Program-made: the position numbers and the translations under genes
The notes under the pieces: model-generated
What the model was told of the DNA's origin: nothing
Databases searched by the model: none
What the model saw: only the letters and a program-made list of their open reading frames with translations
Assembly (NCBI RefSeq): GCF_003943815.1
Contig: NZ_RJNA01000009.1
Coordinates: forward strand, 22,609 to 69,573
Source: Streptococcus cristatus
Lineage (GTDB): Bacteria > Bacillota > Bacilli > Lactobacillales > Streptococcaceae
Length of the DNA: 46,965 bases
Reading direction: 5' to 3'
Part shown: positions 7,862 to 17,317 of the stretch, piece after piece
Numbering within the stretch: the stretch's first letter is position 1
Layout: the number at the start of each line of letters is the position of its first letter

Positions 7862-9196
7862 TTATTTATCCAAATAAGGCTGTAAATCCTTCAAAGCGCG
7901 TTCAGCAATCTTCTCATAGCGCTCTTTCTTATCACGAATCCGAGGCCCATCTAGCTCTTTGATAATACCGAAATTGACATTCATCGGTTGGAAGTGCTTG
8001 CTATCGGCGTGAGTGATATAATGCGGCAGACTGCCGATTGCTGTTGTTTCTGGGAAAACAAGTGCTTCTTCTCCATTGAAGAGTCGAGCGGCATTGATAC
8101 CAGCAACCAGCCCAGAAGCTGCTGATTCGACATATCCTTCGACACCCGTCATTTGCCCTGCAAAGAAAAGATTGGGCTGTTTCTTAGAGCGGAAAGTCTG
8201 CTCTAGCAGATTCGGAGAGTCCATATAGGAGTTACGGTGCATGACACCGTAGCGGACAAATTCTGCATTTTCAAGACCAGGAATCATCTGAAAGACCCGC
8301 TTTTGCTCGCCCCACTTGAGATGAGTCTGGAAGCCGACAATGTTGTAAAGGCTACCTGCTGCATTATCCTGACGAAGCTGCACTACAGCGTATGGCGTCT
8401 TATATTCACCATCCCGAGGGCCTTGGTAATCATCTGGGTATTCCAAGCCAACCGGCTTCATCGGTCCATAAAGCATGGTTTTAATGCCTCGCTTGGCCAT
8501 TACTTCAATAGGCATACAGCCTTCAAAGTATTTCTCTTTTTCAAAGGAATTGAGCGGTGCTTCCTCCGCATCGACCAAAGCTTCATGGAAATCCATAAAT
8601 TCTTGCTTGGTCATCGGCGCATTAAGGTAGGCTGCTTCCCCCTTATCATAGCGGGATTTGAGATAGACCTTAGTCATATCAATGGTATTGACATCGATAA
8701 TAGGCGCTGCTGCGTCGTAGAAATAAAAACCGTCGCCACCGTTGAGCGCGTGGATTTTTTCTGCCAAAGCATCGCTAGTCAGCGGACCTGTCGCAATGAC
8801 TGTAATGGCATCTTCTGGAATTTCTGTGATTTCTTCACGAATGACCTCAATCAATGGATGATTGGTCACCAACTCCGTTACCATCTGAGAAAAAACTTCT
8901 CTATCAACCGCTAGAGCACCACCTGCTGGTACCCGAGTCGCTTCCGCTGACTTTAAAATGACCGAGTCCAACAGCCGCATTTCTTCCTTGAGCAGACCGA
9001 CTGCATTGGTCAGTGCATCTCCTCTTAGAGAGTTAGAGCAGACCAGTTCTGCAAAGTCAGCAGTTTTGTGTTGAGGCGTTGATTTGACACCTCGCATTTC
9101 ATAAAGTTTAACTGGAATTCCACGCTTAGCAATCTGATAAGCCGCTTCGCTGCCAGCAAGACCAGCACCGATAACATTGATATAGGATGATGACAT
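7862..9196 (-). CDS. trmFO: Methylenetetrahydrofolate-tRNA (uracil-5-)-methyltransferase TrmFO
   Basis: Makes 5-methyluridine at position 54 of tRNA using 5,10-methylene-THF and FADH2. The 444-aa length is typical. The FAD dinucleotide-binding motif is at the start ([19 protein letters not shown]). Conserved GidA-like segments include [21 protein letters not shown], the C-terminal FAD segment [19 protein letters not shown] and [18 protein letters not shown]. Preceded by GGGAGAG. Monocistronic, with its own terminator. Confidence 0.96.
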   Translation of the reverse strand: MSSSYINVIGAGLAGSEAAYQIAKRGIPVKLYEMRGVKSTPQHKTADFAELVCSNSLRGDALTNAVGLLKEEMRLLDSVILKSAEATRVPAGGALAVDREVFSQMVTELVTNHPLIEVIREEITEIPEDAITVIATGPLTSDALAEKIHALNGGDGFYFYDAAAPIIDVNTIDMTKVYLKSRYDKGEAAYLNAPMTKQEFMDFHEALVDAEEAPLNSFEKEKYFEGCMPIEVMAKRGIKTMLYGPMKPVGLEYPDDYQGPRDGEYKTPYAVVQLRQDNAAGSLYNIVGFQTHLKWGEQKRVFQMIPGLENAEFVRYGVMHRNSYMDSPNLLEQTFRSKKQPNLFFAGQMTGVEGYVESAASGLVAGINAARLFNGEEALVFPETTAIGSLPHYITHADSKHFQPMNVNFGIIKELDGPRIRDKKERYEKIAERALKDLQPYLDK

Positions 9197-9255
9197 GATA
9201 CTCTCCCTTGGTTATTTCTAGATTTTCACTCTGACCATTATAACAAAAAGACAGT

Positions 9256-9287
9256 AAAAAAGACAGACAGGAGGATTCCCGTCTGTC
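9256..9287 (-). terminator. Terminator after the nucleotidyltransferase-like gene
   Basis: Minus-strand hairpin GACAGAC / GTCTGTC with extra inner G-C pairs, followed by TTTTTT. It begins directly at the stop codon of the upstream gene. Confidence 0.75.
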
Positions 9288-9289
9288 CA

Positions 9290-9784
9290 TCACTTTGTCA
9301 TTTTTTCTAAATAAGCAATCTTAGCAAAATCCTTATGATTATTATTTTCATTTCGATAAGAATCTTGGGAAGAGGCACGGTAGATTGCTAAAAATTGCTC
9401 CGCAGTCGGCAGCAAAAACTTGACACCTTCATCTTCTTTTCGAGTCAGCTTCTCTAACGGCACACCTGAAAATGCCTCTAGCGTTTCCATGACCCCGAAT
9501 TCAATAGACAAATCTTCTTTTTGAAATTCGTGCTCGTGCAGATCGACTAAACGATAACCTAGACGCCCCATCATGGGCTCGATCTTGTCCATATCATAAA
9601 TACGCTCTTCGTCTGGTGCTTCCCAGCCACGCTCATCACCATGAACATGAATATCAATATCCCGCGCCTGCCAGTCCTGACCAGTAACCTGCTCCAGCCC
9701 CAAGGAGCCCATCAGCAGTGGAACAATTCCTATCTTGTTCAGTTGAGACGCGATTTTTAGAAATTCTGCAAATTTATCTGTCAT
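9290..9784 (-). CDS. Nucleotidyltransferase-fold-like protein, function unknown
   Basis: 164 aa, not firmly recognised. Near residues 24-46, MGSLGLE followed by ARDIDIHV resembles the nucleotidyltransferase signature: a Gly-Ser turn, then two Asp separated by one residue that bind metal. This suggests a small aminoglycoside-nucleotidyltransferase/MNT-type fold. The C-terminal part (LLPTAEQFLAIYRASS) is helical. Start preceded by GAGGAGC. It lies between topA and trmFO with its own terminator. Some streptococcal homologues carry a phosphoribosylanthranilate isomerase label, which nothing in this sequence supports. Confidence 0.55.
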   Translation of the reverse strand: MTDKFAEFLKIASQLNKIGIVPLLMGSLGLEQVTGQDWQARDIDIHVHGDERGWEAPDEERIYDMDKIEPMMGRLGYRLVDLHEHEFQKEDLSIEFGVMETLEAFSGVPLEKLTRKEDEGVKFLLPTAEQFLAIYRASSQDSYRNENNNHKDFAKIAYLEKMTK

Positions 9785-9844
9785 AAAACTGCTCCTCTTC
9801 TTCAGGAGAAAATATTTTACGTAATATAAATTATGTAATAATAA

Positions 9845-11929
9845 CTATTTCACTTTTTCTTCTTCGTAATCGCCATTGCTGCAGACCACTTGTTTGCCGC
9901 CACCACGAACTTTCTTTTCAATCAGATAATGGTCACATTTTGGACAGTTACGTCCAACCGGCTTGTCCCAAGATGTGAAATCACAGTCAGGATAACGATC
10001 ACAGCCATAGAATATGCGATTTCGCTTAGTCTTACGCTCGATAACTTGCCCTTTCTGACACTGTGGGCAGGTCACGCCGATTTCCTTGACAATAGCTTGG
10101 GTATGACGACAGTCTGGGAAATTGCTGCAGGCATAGAACTTGCCAAATCGACCCAACTTGATGACCATGGGACTGCCACAGACCTCACAGTCAAAACCAG
10201 CTGGCTCATCCTTGATTTGGATTTTCTCCATTTCAGACTCAGCTTTAGCCACTTCCTTTTCAAAAGGCTTGTAAAACTCATCAATAACCTTCTGCCACTG
10301 TTCTTTTCCAACTTCTACATCATCCAGTTTTGCTTCCATTTCGGCTGTAAATTTCACATTTACGATGCCTGGGAAGAATTCGACAATCAGAGCATTGACT
10401 ATTTCACCCAATTCTGTCGGTTCAAAGCGCTTGGAAACCAGTTTAACATAGTAGCGTTTCTGAATAGTCTCAATGGTCGGAGCATAGGTAGATGGACGAC
10501 CAACGCCATTTTCTTCCAAAGTCTTGATGAGCGTTGCTTCAGAATAGCGAGCTGGCGGCTGGGTAAAGTGTTGTTCTGGATTGGTATTGACACGCTTGAC
10601 GGTATCACCTTTTTCCATGTCCGGCAGCATTTTATTCTTGTCAGAGTCATTATAGATAGCCAAATAACCATCGAATTTAACTTGACTACCGTTAGCTGCA
10701 AATTGGACACCGTTTTGCTCTAATTTGACATTCATGGTGTCAAAGACCGCTGCTGTCATTTGGCTGGCTACAAAGCGATTCCAAATCAGCGTATAAAGCT
10801 TAAGCTGATCCTTGTCCAGATACTTTGCAATGCTTTCTGGTGTATTGAAGACACTGGAAGGGCGAATGGCCTCGTGAGCATCTTGAGCACCCGAAGCATT
10901 TTTCACCTTACTGCCATGTTTGGAATATTTAGCACCAAATTTATCCGTGATAAAGCTTGCCGCTTCATTCTGCGCTACTGGGCTGATCCGAGTCGAGTCG
11001 GTACGCATATACGTAATCAGACCTTGCACGCCAGAGCCGATATTAATACCTTCATAGAGCTGCTGAGCTACCATCATAGTCTTACGAGTCCGGAAATTAA
11101 TCTTGTTAGCGGCATCCTGCTGCATAGAGGAAGTCGTGTAGGGCAGCGGAGCATTGCGTCGACGCTCTTTCTTTTCGACGCTGTCGACAGTAAAGTCATC
11201 ACCCTTGAGGTGAGACAGGACTTCCTTGACATCTTCGTTATTAGTCAGCTTCATCTTCTTGCCGTTTATGCCGTAGAAGCTGGCCTGGAATTGACGAGTC
11301 CCCTTCTTGAAGGTTCCGTCAATTGTCCAGTACTCTTCCGGTTTGAAGGCGTTGATTTCATTTTCACGGTCGATAATCAGCTTGAGGGCGACAGACTGCA
11401 CCCGACCAGCTGACAGGCCTTTTTTGACTTTCTTCCAAAGAATCGGAGAAATGGAATAACCAACCAAACGGTCCAAAACCCGACGAGCTTGCTGGGCATT
11501 GACCAAATCCATATCAATCTGACGTGGCTCTTTAAAAGCATTCTTTACCGCATCTTTGGTAATTTCGTTGAAAACGACGCGGTTTTTCTCTTTTTCATCT
11601 AGATTAAGAATGTGGGCCAAATGCCAAGAAATAGCTTCTCCTTCGCGGTCCGGGTCACTCGCCAGAAAGACTTGCTTGGCTTTCCTTGCTTCCTTTTTTA
11701 AGTCATTAATCAAAGGACCTTTACCACGAATATTAATGTATTGTGGCTCATAGTTGTTCTCAAAATCGATGGACATAGTGGACTTTTTCAAGTCGCGAAT
11801 ATGCCCCACACTGGCCAGAACTTTATAGTTTCGCCCCAGATACTTTTCTATTGTTTTTGCCTTGGCAGGCGACTCTACGATGACAAGATTTTTCTTAGTC
11901 GTAGACTTTTTCTTTGTTTTTGTTACCAA
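9845..11929 (-). CDS. topA: DNA topoisomerase I
   Basis: Type IA topoisomerase that relaxes negative supercoils. A basic N-terminus leads into the Toprim domain ([30 protein letters not shown] with metal-binding Asp). The catalytic Tyr is in [14 protein letters not shown]. Three C-terminal zinc-ribbon segments follow; the last has CPKC and one more Cys but lacks the fourth. I place the start at the TTG at 11929, about 694 aa, because AGAAGG is seven bases upstream. The GTG at 11938 would overlap that ribosome site, although it adds only three residues. A TTGACA/TACACT promoter lies upstream. Confidence 0.95.
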   Translation of the reverse strand: MVTKTKKKSTTKKNLVIVESPAKAKTIEKYLGRNYKVLASVGHIRDLKKSTMSIDFENNYEPQYINIRGKGPLINDLKKEARKAKQVFLASDPDREGEAISWHLAHILNLDEKEKNRVVFNEITKDAVKNAFKEPRQIDMDLVNAQQARRVLDRLVGYSISPILWKKVKKGLSAGRVQSVALKLIIDRENEINAFKPEEYWTIDGTFKKGTRQFQASFYGINGKKMKLTNNEDVKEVLSHLKGDDFTVDSVEKKERRRNAPLPYTTSSMQQDAANKINFRTRKTMMVAQQLYEGINIGSGVQGLITYMRTDSTRISPVAQNEAASFITDKFGAKYSKHGSKVKNASGAQDAHEAIRPSSVFNTPESIAKYLDKDQLKLYTLIWNRFVASQMTAAVFDTMNVKLEQNGVQFAANGSQVKFDGYLAIYNDSDKNKMLPDMEKGDTVKRVNTNPEQHFTQPPARYSEATLIKTLEENGVGRPSTYAPTIETIQKRYYVKLVSKRFEPTELGEIVNALIVEFFPGIVNVKFTAEMEAKLDDVEVGKEQWQKVIDEFYKPFEKEVAKAESEMEKIQIKDEPAGFDCEVCGSPMVIKLGRFGKFYACSNFPDCRHTQAIVKEIGVTCPQCQKGQVIERKTKRNRIFYGCDRYPDCDFTSWDKPVGRNCPKCDHYLIEKKVRGGGKQVVCSNGDYEEEKVK

Positions 11930-11963
11930 ATTAGACACCTTCTATAAGAAATAAATCTCATAG

Positions 11964-11992
11964 AGTGTAAACTATTTTTTGATAGATGTCAA
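11964..11992 (-). promoter_or_regulatory. topA promoter
   Basis: Minus strand TTGACA, 17-nt spacer, TACACT. The spacer contains a small inverted repeat CTAT/ATAG. It lies in the 84-bp gap after dprA. Confidence 0.6.
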
Positions 11993-12022
11993 CTCACAAC
12001 ATTCTCTATAGGAAAACTTGTT

Positions 12023-12865
12023 TTAGAATTGGAACTCAGATAGGACGGCAGAGCCTGATGTGATGCACTTTGCGCCCTCTTGAATCAAATGATGACAACC
12101 GTCAGATTTTCCATCCAAAATAGACCCTGGAATAGCAAAAACATCCCGCCCCTCTTCCATTGCCCGCTCACAGGTAATCAGACTGCCTGAGCGCATCTTG
12201 GCTTCTGCCACGATGACGCCTCGACAAAGACCTGCGATGATACGATTTCGCTCTGGAAAATGGAATTTCAATGGCTGTTCACTCGGACCATACTCCGTCA
12301 GCAATAAATGATTTTTGCCAATATAAGCCTGCAGTTTTTGATTGGCCTTGGGATAGAAGACATCTAGTCCCGTCCCAATGACAGCAATAGTTTGGCCACC
12401 ATTTTGCAGGGCAGCCATATGAGCCACAGTATCAATCCCACGAGCCAGCCCGCTAACGATAACCAGTTCATTATTCAATTCCTTGATGATTTTCTGCACA
12501 GCAGCATTGCCCTGCTTACTGCTGTCTCGACTACCGACAATGGCTATCTTGGGCATTTCTAGCAAGTTTAGATTTCCTTGATAAAATAGCAAAGTCGGTG
12601 CATCGTAAATCTCGCATAGATCCCAAGGATACACATCATCCAAGATTGAAAAGGACGGAAAACGTTCAAATTCTTCTTTCAAAGCTGGTAGATCAAGTCG
12701 CTTGTATTTTTCCATAAAGAGTGCGGGATTACGACACTCAGAGACGACGGCCTTGTCTCGTAAAGATAGCTCTCCTTCTTTATTTTCTGCATACCTCAAG
12801 ATATTTAAGACCTGTTGATTGGTCAAGCCAGCTTTTTTCATTTTATAAATTTCAAAATTATTCAT
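12023..12865 (-). CDS. dprA: DNA processing protein DprA
   Basis: Loads RecA on incoming single-stranded DNA during natural transformation; cytoplasmic. About 280 aa from the ATG at 12865 (GAGG upstream); an in-frame GTG three codons earlier is closer to the ribosome site than usual. The Rossmann core shows IAIVGSRDSSKQG, VSGLARGIDTVAH, GTGLDVFYPKAN and FPERNRIIAGLCRGVIV, all typical of DprA. An N-terminal helical region of about 80 aa is the SAM-like extension seen in streptococci. A ComX (cin) box 20 bp upstream indicates late competence control. Confidence 0.96.
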   Translation of the reverse strand: MNNFEIYKMKKAGLTNQQVLNILRYAENKEGELSLRDKAVVSECRNPALFMEKYKRLDLPALKEEFERFPSFSILDDVYPWDLCEIYDAPTLLFYQGNLNLLEMPKIAIVGSRDSSKQGNAAVQKIIKELNNELVIVSGLARGIDTVAHMAALQNGGQTIAVIGTGLDVFYPKANQKLQAYIGKNHLLLTEYGPSEQPLKFHFPERNRIIAGLCRGVIVAEAKMRSGSLITCERAMEEGRDVFAIPGSILDGKSDGCHHLIQEGAKCITSGSAVLSEFQF

Positions 12866-12884
12866 TTCTATCACCTCACTTTCT

Positions 12885-12892
12885 TATTCGTA
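12885..12892 (-). promoter_or_regulatory. ComX combox upstream of dprA
   Basis: Exact TACGAATA on the minus strand, preceded by T-rich stretches at the expected -25 region. This is the late-competence sigma-X promoter element of streptococci. Confidence 0.88.
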
Positions 12893-12901
12893 AAAAAGTT
12901 C

Positions 12902-12925
12902 AAAAAAAGAACTGCAATACAGTTC
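12902..12925 (-). terminator. Terminator after the acetyltransferase gene
   Basis: GAACTG-CAATA-CAGTTC hairpin followed on the minus strand by a run of seven T. The T-run also forms the T-rich region of the dprA combox promoter. Confidence 0.7.
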
Positions 12926-12970
12926 CTTGTTTCTTATTCGATTAATTATTGAGAAAATTGTTGAGTTCTT

Positions 12971-13534
12971 CTATTCTTCACGAACAGGAATTTCCTTAAT
13001 AATCTTAGCAGGATTGCCGGCTAGGACTACATTATCGCCGAATGATTTAGTCACAACTGCACCTGCTCCGACTACGACATTATCTCCTAGCGTCACGCCT
13101 GGCAGAATGGTTACACCACCACCAGCCCAGAAATTGTCACCAATCTTAATCGGCACCCCGTATTCAATACCGGAATTTCTTTCCACAGGGTCAAGCGGAT
13201 GCAACGGCGTCAGAAACTGGCAATTGGGCCCCAGCATGGCATTCTTTCCAATGGTAATAGGACAGACATCCAGCATAGTCAAATTCCAGTTGGAATAGAA
13301 ATTCTCCCCCAAGTGAATGTTAACTCCATAATCACAGACCAAATCTGGATGCAACCACAGATTCTCCCCTGTACTGCCGAACCACTCCTTGGCGATAGCG
13401 CTGCGTTTTTCAACATCTCGTTCTTGGTTAAAACGATACTGAAACTCTCGCGAGCGAGCAGCCAACGCTCTCAATTCAGGATCTTGAGGGCTGTAGTTCT
13501 CTCCTGCAATCATTTTTTGGTATTCGCTAGTCAC
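12971..13534 (-). CDS. maa: Sugar O-acetyltransferase (maltose acetyltransferase/NodL family)
   Basis: 187-aa left-handed beta-helix acetyltransferase that moves acetyl from acetyl-CoA to a sugar hydroxyl. An N-terminal Mac domain (SEYQKMIAGENYSPQDPELRA) is followed by hexapeptide repeats (IGKNAMLGPN, IGDNFWAGGGVTI, LGDNVVVGAGAVVTKSF, LAGNPAKIIK). The catalytic His is expected in FLTPLHPLDP. It sits 29 bp after rnhB and ends at a terminator before dprA. The exact sugar substrate is unknown. Confidence 0.85.
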   Translation of the reverse strand: MTSEYQKMIAGENYSPQDPELRALAARSREFQYRFNQERDVEKRSAIAKEWFGSTGENLWLHPDLVCDYGVNIHLGENFYSNWNLTMLDVCPITIGKNAMLGPNCQFLTPLHPLDPVERNSGIEYGVPIKIGDNFWAGGGVTILPGVTLGDNVVVGAGAVVTKSFGDNVVLAGNPAKIIKEIPVREE

Positions 13535-13563
13535 ACTTGTCTCCTCGTAACGATTAGGATTTC

Positions 13564-14331
13564 TTATGAATTTGTCATAGATTTGATCGGTTCAAAACTT
13601 CTGCGATGAATCGGTGTGATACCGTATTTTTCCAAGCCTTCCAGATGTAGCTTGGTGCCATAACCAGCATTCTGGGCAAAGTCATAGCCTGGATAAACCT
13701 GATCAAATTCCGCCATCATCTTGTCCCTCGTCACCTTGGCTACGATAGAAGCCGCAGCGATGGACAGGGAATTGGCATCGCCCTTGATAATGGACTGCTG
13801 AGGCAAGGGCAAGTCTAACTTCATCGCGTCAATCAAGAGGTAATCTGGCTTAATCTTGAGCTGGGCTACAGCTTCTGCCATAGCTAGCTTGGTCGCTTCA
13901 TAGATATTGACTCGGTCAATCGTTTGATTATCCATAATCCCCAGACCAATGGCTAAGGCCTGATCTAGAACTGCTTGATAAATTTCCTCATGTTTTTTCT
14001 TGGGAATCTTTTTACTGTCATTCAGACCTTTGATTTTGCAGTTAGGAGGCAGAATGACTGCTGCTGCGACTACTGGACCAGCTAAGGGACCTCGTCCGAC
14101 CTCATCAATGCCAGCAATCGCCTGAAATCCTTGACTATAGAGTTCTTTTTCATAGCGCAGCATGTACTCTAGGCGTAAGTCTTCATCTAGCTCTGCTTGG
14201 ATTTCTTTTTGGCGCTTGAGTAATAGCTTTTGAACACCGCTTCGCTCATCCTGCTTCAATTCTTGAAAAAGCGGATCCTGCAAGTCAGAAACTTGAGCCA
14301 GTTGCTCTTGGATTTCCTTAATCGTGGCCAT
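13564..14331 (-). CDS. rnhB: Ribonuclease HII
   Basis: Cleaves RNA in RNA-DNA hybrids and at single misincorporated ribonucleotides. 255 aa with a roughly 70-residue helical N-terminal extension usual in Firmicutes. The metal-binding pattern is visible: [16 protein letters not shown] (Asp, Glu), [12 protein letters not shown] (Asp), and [14 protein letters not shown] (Asp). It overlaps the end of rbgA by 14 bp, so translation is probably coupled. Confidence 0.96.
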   Translation of the reverse strand: MATIKEIQEQLAQVSDLQDPLFQELKQDERSGVQKLLLKRQKEIQAELDEDLRLEYMLRYEKELYSQGFQAIAGIDEVGRGPLAGPVVAAAVILPPNCKIKGLNDSKKIPKKKHEEIYQAVLDQALAIGLGIMDNQTIDRVNIYEATKLAMAEAVAQLKIKPDYLLIDAMKLDLPLPQQSIIKGDANSLSIAAASIVAKVTRDKMMAEFDQVYPGYDFAQNAGYGTKLHLEGLEKYGITPIHRRSFEPIKSMTNS

Positions 14332-15169
14332 CCAAATCCTCCAATGTATCCAGTGTATAGCGACCTAAGCGCCCATCACGCACTTCCTTGACAAAGAGAC
14401 TGTAAAAGCGATCATAGTCCTCTCTAAAGCCCAATTTCTGGGTCATATCCATAATCATGTCTGGCGCTTCCAGCTCTAAATCCAACTGCTTAAAGCGCTC
14501 CTGCAATGCCTTCGGATAATGCTCTTTGAAATAATTGAGTCCGAAAATCGTGACCTCATCCATGGGCAGCAAATTATCCTTGATAGCACCCGTCAAAGCG
14601 AGCTTCAAAGCCACCATTTCATCTTCAAATTTTGGCCAAAGAATACCCGGTGTATCTAGAATTTCCAAATCCTTATTGGACTTGAGCCACTGCTGACCTT
14701 TGGTGACCCCTGGTTTATTGCCGACTATCGCGATTTTCTTACCAGCCAGTCGGTTCATCAGCGTTGACTTTCCAGCATTGGGAATCCCGATAATCATGGT
14801 CCGCAGAGTCTCGATTTGAATTCCTCTTTCTCGCTGGCGAGCGAGCTTATCAGCCATCAATTTCTTAGCTGCTTCGGTCACTTTTTTTACTGCAGATTGT
14901 TCCTTAGAGTTAATAGCCAACGTTTTGATTCCCTGACTTTCAAAATAGGCCCGCCATTCCTTGGTTAAGTTTGGATCCGCTAAGTCTGACTTATTTAAAA
15001 TCAACAACTTAGGCTTATCTCCAACAATTTTGGTCAGCATGGGATTTTGACTGGACAAGGGCAACCTCGCATCCACCAAAATCGTCACAAAATCTACAAA
15101 TTTAATACTTTCTTGAACCTGTCTCCGAGCCTTGGACATGTGTCCAGGAAACCATTGAATCGTTGCCAT
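14318..15169 (-). CDS. rbgA: Ribosome biogenesis GTPase RbgA (YlqF)
   Basis: Circularly permuted GTPase needed for late assembly of the 50S subunit. 283 aa. The permuted motif order is visible: G4 LNKSDLAD near residue 58, G1 [19 protein letters not shown] near 127, G3 DTPGILWP near 173. The N-terminus [14 protein letters not shown] is characteristic. First gene of an rbgA-rnhB-maa operon with an extended -10 promoter. Confidence 0.96.
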   Translation of the reverse strand: MATIQWFPGHMSKARRQVQESIKFVDFVTILVDARLPLSSQNPMLTKIVGDKPKLLILNKSDLADPNLTKEWRAYFESQGIKTLAINSKEQSAVKKVTEAAKKLMADKLARQRERGIQIETLRTMIIGIPNAGKSTLMNRLAGKKIAIVGNKPGVTKGQQWLKSNKDLEILDTPGILWPKFEDEMVALKLALTGAIKDNLLPMDEVTIFGLNYFKEHYPKALQERFKQLDLELEAPDMIMDMTQKLGFREDYDRFYSLFVKEVRDGRLGRYTLDTLEDLDGHD

Positions 15170-15203
15170 TAAAAACCTCTTTCTTACAATCTTCTAGTAT
15201 CTC

Positions 15204-15209
15204 ATTATA
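15204..15209 (-). promoter_or_regulatory. Extended -10 promoter of rbgA operon
   Basis: TGGTATAAT on the minus strand, 35 bp upstream of rbgA. Confidence 0.55.
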
Positions 15210-15236
15210 CCAAAAAAATAGAGAATAAAATAGTAA

Positions 15237-15266
15237 AATCGCTCCCTCGAACTGATAGAAGCGATT
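15237..15266 (-). terminator. Terminator at the end of the acyl-CoA island
   Basis: AATCGCT / AGCGATT stem followed by TTTACTATTTTATT on the minus strand, just after the metallo-hydrolase gene. Confidence 0.6.
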
Positions 15267-15274
15267 CTCTATTC

Positions 15275-16189
15275 TTATAAAAATGATGGTTTGCGATCCT
15301 GCTTATCTGTGAATGGAACTCGCGGTTCACGAATCCTAGTCACATAATCAACAAACTCCTCGCCAGTCTGGTCAAACTCAGCAACTGCGAAAAACTGATC
15401 GTGGTAAAAGAAAAACTTATAGTGGTTTTCAAAAGCTTCTTTGAGCCATTTGTCCTTAGCAACGATTGAGCGCATCGGATAATCATCTACTGCAGCAACC
15501 CACAGAGGTTTCCGATGAGCATGAGTCAGCACCAAATCAGCCATATGAATCATGGTTTCCTCGCCCTGTTTAAGTAAGATGATGCTATGTCCATTACTGT
15601 GACCGCCTGTATGAACCATTTGAATTTCTGGAATGACGTTCAGATATTCAATAAAAGTTTCAACCTGATCCTGGATTGGCTCCCAATTTTCCTTCAGATA
15701 AGTTCCCCTTGTCCGACTATTAGGATTTCGCATTTCGTACCATTCCATCTCATTTACAAAAATCTTTGCATTTGGGAATTTTGAAACAAGCTGATTGTTT
15801 TCATCTAGTCTAGTCAAACCGCCAGAGTGATCATGGTGCATATGCGTCATTAAAATATGGGAAATATCTTCTGGCTTTAATCCCAAAAGTGCCAAGCTTT
15901 CTTCAACGCGGCTCTCAGAAAGAATACCGAGATTACGGCGTTGTTTATCAGAAAGCTTAGCCGTATCAAAACTCGCATCAATTAAATAATTCTGCCCCTT
16001 GTATTGAATCAAAATCGGATCTGTCAGTTCAGCCATCATATTTTCGTCTGTTGTTGGATAATAACGTGACCAAACAACCTTTGGTACCGGGCCAAACAAA
16101 GTGCCTGCATCTGTGAGCTTATCCGCTCCACGCAACCAAGTCAGCTTCATTTCCCCAAACTGATACTCTTGTAATTTGAGTTCTGTCAT
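15275..16189 (-). CDS. Metallo-beta-lactamase-fold hydrolase (lactonase-like)
   Basis: 304-aa MBL-fold enzyme. The metal-binding motif HMHHDH is at residues 116-121 (HxHxDH), with a further His in VHTGGHSNGHS and Asp/His in MADLVLTHAHRKP. The pattern matches the N-acyl-homoserine-lactonase/quorum-quenching-like branch, but many members hydrolyse other esters or thioesters. It is last in the acyl-CoA island, 3 bp after an acyl-CoA-dehydrogenase-like gene. A thioesterase or lactonase acting on a hydroxyacyl intermediate is a reasonable but unproved guess. The Shine-Dalgarno lies inside the end of the upstream gene. Confidence 0.75.
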   Translation of the reverse strand: MTELKLQEYQFGEMKLTWLRGADKLTDAGTLFGPVPKVVWSRYYPTTDENMMAELTDPILIQYKGQNYLIDASFDTAKLSDKQRRNLGILSESRVEESLALLGLKPEDISHILMTHMHHDHSGGLTRLDENNQLVSKFPNAKIFVNEMEWYEMRNPNSRTRGTYLKENWEPIQDQVETFIEYLNVIPEIQMVHTGGHSNGHSIILLKQGEETMIHMADLVLTHAHRKPLWVAAVDDYPMRSIVAKDKWLKEAFENHYKFFFYHDQFFAVAEFDQTGEEFVDYVTRIREPRVPFTDKQDRKPSFL

Positions 16190-16192
16190 CTT

Positions 16193-17308
16193 TTACTCCT
16201 TTAACCATCTCTCTGCGATTTCTTTTCTGATCGAATTTCCTGACCGTCCATAATTTTCAATAATTTCAGCATCTTTAAAATAGCGTTTGATATTCACATG
16301 ATCAAATTTTTGTAGAGGCCCGATAAGACGGAGAATTTCATCTGTAACCTCTAGCGCTACCTTAGTCATATATAGCTTTATCCGTGCAACAAACTTGGAA
16401 TCTTCTTCTATTTGATTAGGATAGGATGAGAAATAGGCATCTGCAGCACAAATTTTATTGTATAGATCTGCAAACTTGTACTGATGCAACTCAACATCCA
16501 TCAGTCGCTTGCCGAACCCCCTTTTTACACGTGCAAACTCAAGACCCTTATGAAAAGCACCTTCGGCAACTCCTAAAGCAACCGCACTCAAGCCAAGTTG
16601 CATATTTTTTATGATATCATTAAATTGCTCATTTCCAGCCAAGACTCCGCCTAATAAGGCAGATTCCGGCAGGTGCACATTATCTAAGGTAACAGAACTT
16701 AGTGGAAGTCCTAGTAAACCTTGCTTTTCTATCTGCTCACCAATGAGCACACCCGAAGCATTCGTCTCCACAATGAAGAAGCCGTAAGAATCAGGCTTTC
16801 CAGTTTCACTTACTTTAGCTAAGACCAAGAGAATGTCCGCAATACTGCTATTTGACACTTTGGCTTTTTCTCCCGAAAGTTGCCATCCCGTCTCTGTCTT
16901 GACCGCATTGGTCTCCAAATCTGCTAAACTATTTAGATGTTTGGACTCAGAAAATCCAAGACCTGCTTTACAAGTTCCCTTTACCAACTTGTCCAGATAA
17001 CGCTCTTTCTGTTGCCCTGTACCAAACTTCAAAATCGGATAAACACCATAACAACCTTGGGTCAGCAATATAGTTGAAAGAGCTGGAAATTCATTCGAAA
17101 TTATTCGAATAGAGCTGATAAAATCAGAAGCCAAAGCCTGATCGCCTTCTGACAAAATCGGTGAAAAAATATCCAAATCCGTCGTCATTACTTCCCAAAT
17201 CTCCTGAGGAAAGTCGACTGACTCATCATGATTTTTCATGTAGTCTCTAATAGCTGTATTTACATATGAACTCAATGCTGCTGTTTTGGTACTGGACTTC
17301 ATCATCAA
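16193..17308 (-). CDS. Acyl-CoA-dehydrogenase-like protein with altered active site
   Basis: 371 aa with the acyl-CoA dehydrogenase fold: helical N-terminal part, middle beta domain (GWQLSGEKAKVSNSSIADILLVLAK) and C-terminal helical domain (EFARVKRGFGKRL). Two usual signatures are changed. The FAD/substrate segment that normally reads TEPxAGSD is SESKHLNSLADL. The C-terminal YEGT that carries the catalytic Glu in most members reads YGRSGNS (DAEIIENYGRSGN). It may be inactive, use another base or have a different role. It is 9 bp downstream of the LysR gene and 3 bp upstream of the MBL gene. Confidence 0.7.
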   Translation of the reverse strand: MMMKSSTKTAALSSYVNTAIRDYMKNHDESVDFPQEIWEVMTTDLDIFSPILSEGDQALASDFISSIRIISNEFPALSTILLTQGCYGVYPILKFGTGQQKERYLDKLVKGTCKAGLGFSESKHLNSLADLETNAVKTETGWQLSGEKAKVSNSSIADILLVLAKVSETGKPDSYGFFIVETNASGVLIGEQIEKQGLLGLPLSSVTLDNVHLPESALLGGVLAGNEQFNDIIKNMQLGLSAVALGVAEGAFHKGLEFARVKRGFGKRLMDVELHQYKFADLYNKICAADAYFSSYPNQIEEDSKFVARIKLYMTKVALEVTDEILRLIGPLQKFDHVNIKRYFKDAEIIENYGRSGNSIRKEIAERWLKE

Positions 17309-17317
17309 TTCTCCCCC

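Noticed and set aside
8237..8914. 225-residue plus-strand open frame inside trmFO
   Set aside because: Antisense shadow of a well-supported gene; no ribosome site or recognisable domain.
9890..10723. 277-residue plus-strand open frame inside topA
   Set aside because: Antisense shadow of topA; composition follows the complementary frame and no family is recognised.
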